Source: Jannaschia sp. W003
GTDB lineage: Bacteria > Pseudomonadota > Alphaproteobacteria > Rhodobacterales > Rhodobacteraceae
DNA length: 64,000 nt
Direction of reading: 5' to 3'
Assembly: GCF_025144335.1 (NCBI RefSeq)
Contig: NZ_CP083539.1
Coordinates: 2,171,501-2,235,500 of the forward strand
The notes under the pieces are model-generated. The model did not search any database. It was not told the DNA's origin and worked only from the letters and a program-made list of their open reading frames with translations. Each line of letters opens with the position of its first letter. Position 1 is the first letter of the stretch. This document shows, in pieces, positions 58,041-64,000 of this stretch. Made by a program: the position numbers and the translations under genes.

Positions 58041-60253
58041 GCTCCCTCTGGGGTCGCGGGCAGCCGCATCACGGCTTCCGCGCCCCGGTGTCCCGTCGCG
58101 TCCGGGGCGGCATCCTCGAGCGAGAGGGTGCCGCCGTGCTCCTCGGCGATCTTCTTGACGATGGCGAGGCCCAGTCCGGTGCCCTTCGCCCTGGTGGTCA
58201 CGTATGGCTCGAAGAGCCGCGTCCGGTCCTCCGGCAGCCCGCAGCCGGTGTCGGCGATGCGGACCGTGGCGGTGCCGTTCTCCTCGGCGAGCGAGACGGT
58301 GACGCGGCGGGGGTGCTCGCCCTCGCCCCGCGCCTCGATGGCCTCGCCGGCGTTCTTGATGAGGTTGGTGAACGCCTGGCCGATCATGGTGGCGTCGAAC
58401 TCCGCCCAGACGGGCGCCTCGGGAAGCTCCAGCTCGACCTCGACCGGATCGAGCGCAGCACGCTGGAGCGTCACGGTCTCGCGCAGGAGCGCGCCGAGGT
58501 CGTGGCGGCGGCGCTCGGGCTCGGGCATGCGGGCGAAGCGCGAGAACTCGTCGACGATGCGGCGCAGGTCGTTGGTCTGGCGCACGATCACGTCGGTGAG
58601 CTCGGCGAGCTTGGTGGCCGATTCCTCCCCCAGCTCGCGGCCGAAGCGGCGTTTCACGCGCTCGGCCGAGAGCTGGATGGGGGTGAGCGGGTTCTTGATC
58701 TCGTGGGCGATGCGGCGGGCCACGTCGCCCCAGGCGGCCATGCGCTGCGCGGAGACCAGCTCCGAGACGTCGTCGAAGGCGACCACGTAGCCCTCGGGGG
58801 CGCCGTCGGAGCCGTGGCGGGTGGCGATGCGCACGAGCAGGGTCTCGAGGGCGCCGCGGCGCAGGAGGCGGATCTCCTCCTGCAGGGTCTGGGCGCCCTG
58901 CCCGCGCAGGCGCTCCAGGAGCGCGCCGTACTCGGGCACCACCTCCGCCAGGGGGCGGCCGTAGGGCGGCGCGTCGATATTGAGCAGCTCCAGCGCGGAG
59001 CGGTTCATGAAGTCCACGCGGCCCGCCTCGTCGAGGCCGATCACGCCGGCGGTGACCGAGGAGAGCACGCTGTCGAACAGGCGGCGGCGGCGCTCGGTCT
59101 GCTGGTTGGTCTCCACCAGGGCATCGCGCTGGCCCTTCAGCTGGCGGGTCATCTGGTTGAAGATGCGGCCCAGCATGGCGATCTCGTCGTCGCCCTGCTC
59201 CTCGCGCACGCGCACGTCGAGGTCGCCCTGCCCGACCCGCTGCGCGGCGCCCGTGAGTCGGCCCACGGGGCGCGAGAGGCGCTCGGCCACCCACAAGCCG
59301 GTCCAAGTGGCGGCCAGGATCAGGATCATCGCGAAGCCGAGGTAGAGGAGGCCGAACTCGAACAGGAGGCGCCCGCGGTCCTGCTCGAGCTGATGGTAGA
59401 GCTGGGCCGTGGCGGTGGTCTCGTCGAGCAGCTCGAGGATGCCGCCGTCCACGTCGCGGGTGATGTAGAGGTAGCGGTCGATGTAGCTGTCGAGGCGCAC
59501 GAGGGCGCGGAACTCGTCGATCGCCTGGTCCTCGATAAGCACCACGCCGCCCTCGCGGGCGCGGTCGAGCTGGGCTTCGTCGACGGGCTCGAAGTCGAAC
59601 AGGTAGCTCGATTCGCCGCGGGCGCGGATCTCGCCGGCGCCGTCGATCACGAACGCCTCCTCCAGCCCGCGCTGCACCTGCTCCTGCCCCTGGGCCAGCA
59701 CCTGCCGCAGGTCGCCGTCGGTCATGAAGAACGAGGCCTGCTTGGCGATGTCGAGATAGCCCGCGAGCGCGCGGGCGTCCTCGGCGAGGTCGTCGCGGTG
59801 CTCCTGCGCGTAGGCCTCGGCGGCGGCGACCGAATTGCCGAGCGCGGAGCGCACCCGGTCCGAGAACCAGCCCTCGAGGCCGATGTTGATGGTGATGGTG
59901 GCGAACACGGCCGTCAGCACCGTGGGGATGATCGCGATGCCGGTGAAGATGGAGGTGAGGCGCAGGTAGAGCTGTGAGCCGGCGGAGCGGGCCCGGCGCG
60001 CGGCGATGATGCGGGTCACGCGGCGGATCACCAGCCCGGCGATGGCGACGATGTAGACGAGGTCGGCGAGCAGGATTCCGCGCAGGAGGGCCTGGCTCGC
60101 CCCCGGGCCGCGCACCGACAGGGCGAGGAAGGTGACGATCACGAGCACCGGGCCGACGGCCACGAGGGTGAGCGTCAGTCCGGTCTGTAGACCCCGCCGG
60201 CCGCTCCACAGGAAGCCGCGCGGCAGCGCTTCGGGCGTGTCCGGAGCCTGCAA
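58037..60253 (-). CDS. ntrY: Sensor histidine kinase NtrY
   Basis: A 738-residue membrane kinase and partner of NtrX. N-terminal helices (GLTLTLVAVGPVLVIVTFLAL, ILLADLVYIVAIAGLVI, IAIIPTVLTAVFATI) precede a periplasmic sensor region (about 120-285), another helix, a HAMP linker (RLSRPVGRLTGAAQRV), a PAS domain (SVTAGVIGLDEAGRVDFMN), the phospho-His box [18 protein letters not shown] and an ATPase (NLIKNAGEAI, DTGCGLPED, GLGLAIVKKI). Start TTG 60253 has GAGG six bases before. Coupled to ntrX. Confidence 0.95.
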   Translation of the reverse strand: MQAPDTPEALPRGFLWSGRRGLQTGLTLTLVAVGPVLVIVTFLALSVRGPGASQALLRGILLADLVYIVAIAGLVIRRVTRIIAARRARSAGSQLYLRLTSIFTGIAIIPTVLTAVFATITINIGLEGWFSDRVRSALGNSVAAAEAYAQEHRDDLAEDARALAGYLDIAKQASFFMTDGDLRQVLAQGQEQVQRGLEEAFVIDGAGEIRARGESSYLFDFEPVDEAQLDRAREGGVVLIEDQAIDEFRALVRLDSYIDRYLYITRDVDGGILELLDETTATAQLYHQLEQDRGRLLFEFGLLYLGFAMILILAATWTGLWVAERLSRPVGRLTGAAQRVGQGDLDVRVREEQGDDEIAMLGRIFNQMTRQLKGQRDALVETNQQTERRRRLFDSVLSSVTAGVIGLDEAGRVDFMNRSALELLNIDAPPYGRPLAEVVPEYGALLERLRGQGAQTLQEEIRLLRRGALETLLVRIATRHGSDGAPEGYVVAFDDVSELVSAQRMAAWGDVARRIAHEIKNPLTPIQLSAERVKRRFGRELGEESATKLAELTDVIVRQTNDLRRIVDEFSRFARMPEPERRRHDLGALLRETVTLQRAALDPVEVELELPEAPVWAEFDATMIGQAFTNLIKNAGEAIEARGEGEHPRRVTVSLAEENGTATVRIADTGCGLPEDRTRLFEPYVTTRAKGTGLGLAIVKKIAEEHGGTLSLEDAAPDATGHRGAEAVMRLPATPEGA

Positions 60254-60351
60254 ATGTTGCCTCGTCCCAATGCCACCGGCAGGTGCCGGCCTATCCGCCG
60301 AACGTCGGTCCCGCCGGGGTTGTGCCCGATCTGCAACGTCCTGTGGCCGAT

Positions 60352-61752
60352 CTACATCAGTTTGCGGCGCCGTGTCACGGAGATTTCGAGGTCGGTGATC
60401 TTCTTGCGCAGGGTATTGCGGTTGATTCCAAGAAGATCGGCCGCGCGGGCCTGATTTCCCGCGGTGGCGTCGAGGGCGATCTCGATCAGCGGCACCTCGA
60501 TCTCGCGCAGGACGCGGCCGTAGAGGCCCGCCGGCGGCAGGCCGCCGGGGTGCAGCGCGAAGTGGCGCTGGAGGTGGCGCGCGACGGATTCGCCCAGATC
60601 GCCCGCCGCCTCGGCCTGCGGGCCCGGCGGCGCGGCGGGACCGACCGCGAGGTCGAGCTCGGCGGGCGCGATCTCCTCGGCCGGCGAGGTGGCGACGAGG
60701 CGGCGCACGGCGTTCTCGAGCTGGCGCACGTTGCCGGGCCAGGGATGGCGGCGCACCCGGTCCATGGCCGCGGGCGAGAAGCGCCGAAGGCTGCCGCCCT
60801 CGCGCTCGGCGCGGGCCAGGAAGTGGTTCGCGAGGAGGGGGATGTCCTCGACCCGGTCGCGCAGCGCGGGGATCTCCAGCACGGCGCCGGCGAGGCGGTA
60901 CCAGAGGTCGGAGCGCAGCCCGCCCGGGCGATCGAGGGTGGGCACGGGATCGTGGAGCGCGGTGGCGACGATGCGGGGGCCGCCCTCGCCCGAGGCGGCG
61001 TCGAGCAGGCGCGCGAGGCGGCCCTGCGCCTCGGCGTCGAGGTCGGCCACCTCGTCCACCACGATGGTGCCCCCCCGCGCCCGGTCGAGGAGGTCGGCGG
61101 CGGTTCCGGGCGCGGCGAAGTCGAGCGCGGAGACCACCGTGAACGGCTGCGCGCGCCGGTCTGAGAAGTCGTGCACGGCGCGGGCCACGAGACTCTTGCC
61201 GGTGCCGGACTCGCCGGTGACGACCAGAGGGAGGTCGGTGTTCATGACGCGGGCCACCAGCCGGTAGAGCGCCTGCATCCGCGGCGTGCGCCCCACGAGG
61301 GGCAGGTCGTCCGCGGGCGCCGCCGCGGGGGCGGCGGGGGCCGCTTCGGCGGCGGGCTGCGCGGCGGGCGCGGCGGCGGCGGGGCGCCGCTTCTCGCCTA
61401 GGGCGCGGGCGGCGCGGCGCATCAGGTCGGGCAGGTCGAAGGGCTTGGGCAGGTAGTCGTAGGCCTCGGCCTCGGCGGCGCGGATCGCGGTGGTGATGGT
61501 GTTCTGCGCCGAGATCACGATCACCGGCATGCCGGGTCGCCGCTGCGCGATCTGCGGCAGCGTCTCCAGCCCGTTGCCGTCGGGCATGACCACGTCCGAG
61601 ATCACGAGGTCGCCCTTGCCCTCGTCGACCCAGCGCATGAGCGTGCCGAGCGACGCGGTGGCGTGGACCTTGCAGCCGGCGCGGGTCAGCGCCTGGGTCA
61701 GCACGGTGCGGATGGTGCGGTCGTCGTCGGCGACGAGGATGGTTCCGTCCAT
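60352..61752 (-). CDS. ntrC: Nitrogen regulation response regulator NtrC
   Basis: A 466-residue regulator: receiver ([14 protein letters not shown]; Asp in [13 protein letters not shown]; Lys in YLPKPF), an Ala/Pro-rich linker (about 122-150), AAA+ domain with GESGTGKS and IVVDEV, and a Fis helix-turn-helix ([20 protein letters not shown]). GAFTGA is missing ([17 protein letters not shown] at that site), as in Rhodobacter capsulatus NtrC, which works with the house-keeping sigma factor rather than sigma-54. Follows ntrB after 8 bases. Confidence 0.95.
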   Translation of the reverse strand: MDGTILVADDDRTIRTVLTQALTRAGCKVHATASLGTLMRWVDEGKGDLVISDVVMPDGNGLETLPQIAQRRPGMPVIVISAQNTITTAIRAAEAEAYDYLPKPFDLPDLMRRAARALGEKRRPAAAAPAAQPAAEAAPAAPAAAPADDLPLVGRTPRMQALYRLVARVMNTDLPLVVTGESGTGKSLVARAVHDFSDRRAQPFTVVSALDFAAPGTAADLLDRARGGTIVVDEVADLDAEAQGRLARLLDAASGEGGPRIVATALHDPVPTLDRPGGLRSDLWYRLAGAVLEIPALRDRVEDIPLLANHFLARAEREGGSLRRFSPAAMDRVRRHPWPGNVRQLENAVRRLVATSPAEEIAPAELDLAVGPAAPPGPQAEAAGDLGESVARHLQRHFALHPGGLPPAGLYGRVLREIEVPLIEIALDATAGNQARAADLLGINRNTLRKKITDLEISVTRRRKLM

Positions 61753-61760
61753 GGGGGCCT

Positions 61761-62816
61761 CTAGGGGTTCGGGGTGCGCGGCGGCATGGGCAGCGACAGG
61801 CGGAAGGCGGTGCGTCCGGGGCGGCTCTCGAGGGCGACGAGGCCGTCGTGTTCGGCCATGATCTTGGCCACGAGGGCGAGCCCGAGGCCGGTGCCGTTCT
61901 CGCGGCCCGACACGAAGGGCTCGAACATCGTGGCGCGGATGTCCTCGGGGATGCCGGGGCCGTCGTCGGCGATCTCGACCTGCAGGGGCACGGGCACGCA
62001 GCGGTCGGGGCGGCGGACGCGGTAGCCCGGGTCGTAGTAGGTGCGCAGCGTGATGCGCCCGCCCTGCGCGCCGGCCTCGGCGGCGTTCTTGAGGAGGTTC
62101 AGCGCGACCTGCAGGAGGCGGTCGGGGTCGGCCCAGGCGAAGGGCAGCGAAGGGTCGTAGCGCTCCTCGATCTCCATGTGGGCGGCGAAGCCCACGGCGG
62201 CGGAGCGGCGGGCGCGGTCGAGCACGTCGTGGAGGTTCACGGGCCGCAGGTCGGGGGGCGAGAGGTCGCCGAAGCGCTCCACCTCCTCGAGCAGCGAGAC
62301 GATGCGGCGGCTCTCGGCGACGATGAGGTCCGTGAGCTCGCGGTCCTCGCCCTCCAGCCCCATGCCGAGGAGCTGGGCGGCCCCGGTGATGCCGGCGAGC
62401 GGGTTCTTGATCTCGTGGGCCAGCATCTCGGCCATGCCCACCGCGGAGCGCGCGGCGCCCCGGGTGTCGCGGGTGCCGGAGAGCCGGCCCGAGACGTCGC
62501 CAGGGGCCATGAGGACCACGAAGCCGTCGTCGTTCGGGGCCACGTGGAGGTCGCAGCGCTGCGGGGTCACGCCGGGGGGCGCCATGCGGGCGTCGTGCAG
62601 CGTGAGCGGCGCCTCGGTGCGGCGGACCCTTTCGAGGGCCGTGCCGAGGCCGCCCTCCACGCCGAGCGCGGCGTCCGCCTCGCGCCCCGCGAGGGCGCGC
62701 TGGGCGCGGTTCAGGAAGGTCTCGGCGGCGGCGTTGGCGGTCTCGATGCGCCCGCCGGCGTCCAGCGACACCGCCGGCAGGGGCAGCGCGTTCCAGACGT
62801 CGGCGTGGGGGCTCAT
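61761..62816 (-). CDS. ntrB: Nitrogen sensor histidine kinase NtrB
   Basis: A 351-residue soluble kinase controlled by PII proteins in this family. A PAS-like N-terminus ([22 protein letters not shown]) is followed by the phospho-His box [19 protein letters not shown] and ATP-binding motifs ([31 protein letters not shown]). ATG overlaps the dusB stop (ATGA). Confidence 0.94.
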   Translation of the reverse strand: MSPHADVWNALPLPAVSLDAGGRIETANAAAETFLNRAQRALAGREADAALGVEGGLGTALERVRRTEAPLTLHDARMAPPGVTPQRCDLHVAPNDDGFVVLMAPGDVSGRLSGTRDTRGAARSAVGMAEMLAHEIKNPLAGITGAAQLLGMGLEGEDRELTDLIVAESRRIVSLLEEVERFGDLSPPDLRPVNLHDVLDRARRSAAVGFAAHMEIEERYDPSLPFAWADPDRLLQVALNLLKNAAEAGAQGGRITLRTYYDPGYRVRRPDRCVPVPLQVEIADDGPGIPEDIRATMFEPFVSGRENGTGLGLALVAKIMAEHDGLVALESRPGRTAFRLSLPMPPRTPNP

Positions 62817-63802
62817 GCGGCGCGCGCCTCGGCGGGCGCGAGGGCGTCCCACAGGAGTGCGGCGGCGTCGCGGGGCGCGGCGGTGAGGACGCGGCGGCGC
62901 ACGGCGGGGGGCGTGGCGGCACGGTCCATGTACCAGCCGAGGTGCTTGCGCGCGACGCGGGCGCCCAAGGCTTCGCCGTAGAAGCGCATGGAAGCGTCGA
63001 GGTGCTCGACCGCGAGGGCGGCGAGCGCGGCGCCGGTGGGGGCCGGTGCGGGGCTGCCCGCGATCTCGGCCAGCAGCCAAGGGGCGCCCCCGGCGGCGCG
63101 GCCCACCATCACGCCCGCCGCGCCCGAGAGGCGCAGGGCCTCGCGGGCGGAGGCGTGGTCGCGGACGTCGCCGTTGGCGAGCACGGGGATCGAGACGGCG
63201 TCCACGATTGGGCGGATCCCGGCCCAGTCGGCCTTCCCGCGGTAGAACTGGCAGCGGGTGCGGCCGTGGATCGCCAGCATCGCCACCCCGGCGGCCTCGG
63301 CCCGGCGGGCGAGCGCGGCGGTGTCGCGGCTTTCGTCGTCCCAGCCGAGGCGGGTCTTGAGCGTCACGGGCACGTCGACGGCCCCGACCACGGCCTCGAT
63401 CAGCCGCAGCGCGTGGTCGTGGTCGCGCAGAAGCGCGGAGCCGGACAGGCCGCCCGTCACCTTCTTGGCCGGGCAGCCCATGTTGATGTCGATGACGCGC
63501 GCGCCCTCGCCCGCGACCATGCGCGCCGCCTCGGCCATCCAGTGCGCGTCGCGGCCGGCGATCTGCACCGCGGCGCCCTCGGCGCCGCCGCCCAGCTCGG
63601 CGCGGGCGCGGACCGAGGGCTTGGCCTCCACCATCTCGCGGCTCGCCACCATCTCTGACACCACCAGGCCGGCGCCGAAGCGGCGCACGAGGTCGCGGAA
63701 GGGCCGGTCGGTGATGCCCGCCATGGGCGCCAGCGTCACCGGCGCGCGCAGTCCCAGCGCCGCCAGGCGGGAGTCGAGCGGAAGGGGCGCGGCGTCGGTC
63801 AT
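62813..63802 (-). CDS. dusB: tRNA-dihydrouridine synthase B
   Basis: An FMN enzyme reducing U to dihydrouridine in tRNA, also called NifR3 because of its place before ntr[21 protein letters not shown], the active-site Cys in [40 protein letters not shown] and ANGDVRD are present. ATG 63802 gives 329 residues; ATG 63814 (333) is equally possible. First gene of the dusB-ntrB-ntrC-ntrY-ntrX operon, divergent from ispD. Confidence 0.94.
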   Translation of the reverse strand: MTDAAPLPLDSRLAALGLRAPVTLAPMAGITDRPFRDLVRRFGAGLVVSEMVASREMVEAKPSVRARAELGGGAEGAAVQIAGRDAHWMAEAARMVAGEGARVIDINMGCPAKKVTGGLSGSALLRDHDHALRLIEAVVGAVDVPVTLKTRLGWDDESRDTAALARRAEAAGVAMLAIHGRTRCQFYRGKADWAGIRPIVDAVSIPVLANGDVRDHASAREALRLSGAAGVMVGRAAGGAPWLLAEIAGSPAPAPTGAALAALAVEHLDASMRFYGEALGARVARKHLGWYMDRAATPPAVRRRVLTAAPRDAAALLWDALAPAEARAA

Positions 63803-63874
63803 GGGGGGCACCATAGGTGTGGCCGGAGCGGGACGGGATGGATCGCGAGGCTTGCACGGATGCGAGGCGGCGTT

Positions 63875-63891
63875 TGCCTAATTTTTGAGCA
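63875..63891. promoter_or_regulatory. AT-rich dyad between dusB and ispD
   Basis: TGCCTAATTTTTGAGCA is an imperfect dyad (TGC...GCA) in an otherwise very G+C-rich gap, centred about 80 bases upstream of dusB-ntrB. It could be a promoter element or a regulator site controlling the ntr operon. Not matched to a verified consensus. Confidence 0.3.
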
Positions 63892-63924
63892 GTGCGCCAG
63901 CCCCCTGCCCGATTGCTGCCCGGC

Positions 63925-63944
63925 GCCGGTCTGCGTAGACCGGC
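63925..63944. other. Hairpin in the ispD leader
   Basis: Perfect 8-base stem GCCGGTCT / AGACCGGC with loop GCGT, 24 bases upstream of the ispD ATG. May affect ispD translation or be an operator; no evidence for either. Confidence 0.35.
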
Positions 63945-63967
63945 CCGGCGCGTTCCCGCGAGGTTCC

Positions 63968-64000
63968 ATGATCGACTGTACCGCCCTTCTCGTCGCCGCC
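63968..64000 (+). CDS. Start of 2-C-methyl-D-erythritol 4-phosphate cytidylyltransferase (IspD or IspDF), 3' truncated
   Basis: Only 11 codons are seen: MIDCTALLVAA. The TALLVAA end fits the start of IspD (usually followed by GRG for the nucleotide loop), and ispD or the fused ispDF lies divergent to dusB in many alphaproteobacteria. The call is therefore mainly from context. Confidence 0.55.
   Translation, partial: MIDCTALLVAA

Overview
The window is chromosomal DNA of an alphaproteobacterium, very probably a member of the Rhodobacteraceae (Roseobacter/Rhodobacter side). The evidence is the very high G+C and the gene order: a dusB-ntrB-ntrC-ntrY-ntrX cluster followed by trkA-trkH-hfq-hflX with ispD diverging from dusB, the frr-uppS-cdsA-dxr-rseP-bamA-ompH-fabZ-lpxA-lpxI-lpxB envelope operon, a B12-dependent ribonucleotide reductase, a one-piece indolepyruvate oxidoreductase, a DUF1206 membrane protein and an L21 ribosomal protein with a fused C-terminal domain. 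Very few genes look acquired. I see no insertion sequence, prophage, CRISPR array or defence island.

Layout. 1-5.2 kb: 3' part of an indolepyruvate ferredoxin oxidoreductase, a TusA-like protein, and an overlapping alpha/beta-hydrolase and cytochrome P450 pair. 5.2-9.2 kb: fabI-lysE-gpt on the minus strand, then pdxH, a double cold-shock protein, a DUF192 protein and tRNA-Pro. 9.2-13.3 kb: nrdJ behind a promoter with two probable NrdR boxes. 13.4-22 kb: an RNA methyltransferase, a DUF1206 protein and a five-gene peptide-type ABC transporter operon that includes a small base-atypical membrane gene. 22.3-36.5 kb: miaA, pyrH, an FkbM methyltransferase, then the long isoprenoid, phospholipid, outer-membrane and lipid A operon. 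36.9-40.5 kb: a DUF481 outer-membrane protein, tRNA-Arg, tyrS, tRNA-Ser and a DUF2059-like exported protein. 40.7-46.4 kb: rplU-rpmA, then lysE-type exporter, acetyltransferase, obgE, proB and proA in one overlapping operon. 46.4-51.2 kb: an unknown protein, aroQ with a LuxR-type regulator, tsf-rpsB and a SYLF-domain lipoprotein. 51.3-64 kb: hflX-hfq, trkH-trkA, a small lipoprotein, ntrX-ntrY-ntrC-ntrB-dusB and the first codons of ispD.

The genes fall into a few functional groups. Envelope construction links undecaprenyl phosphate, CDP-diacylglycerol, MEP isoprenoids, BamA and lipid A. Translation is served by pyrH, frr, tsf, rpsB, rplU, rpmA, obgE, hflX, miaA, dusB and three tRNAs. Nitrogen sensing uses NtrBC and NtrYX. 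Amino-acid and nutrient handling includes proBA, aroQ, the peptide ABC transporter and two LysE-type exporters. Stop/start overlaps (ATGA, GTGA, TGATG) are very common, so many runs are translationally coupled.

The window is mainly housekeeping and I do not see a clear new multi-gene system. The points most worth a second look are the NrdR-controlled nrdJ promoter, the AT-richer small membrane gene inside the ABC operon next to an enlarged permease, a LuxR protein with altered ligand-pocket residues coupled to aroQ, the L21 fusion, an EF-hand-like loop in BamA, NtrC and NtrX both without a GAFTGA motif, an hflX gene without a standard start codon, and a three-unit 11-bp repeat present at two distant sites.
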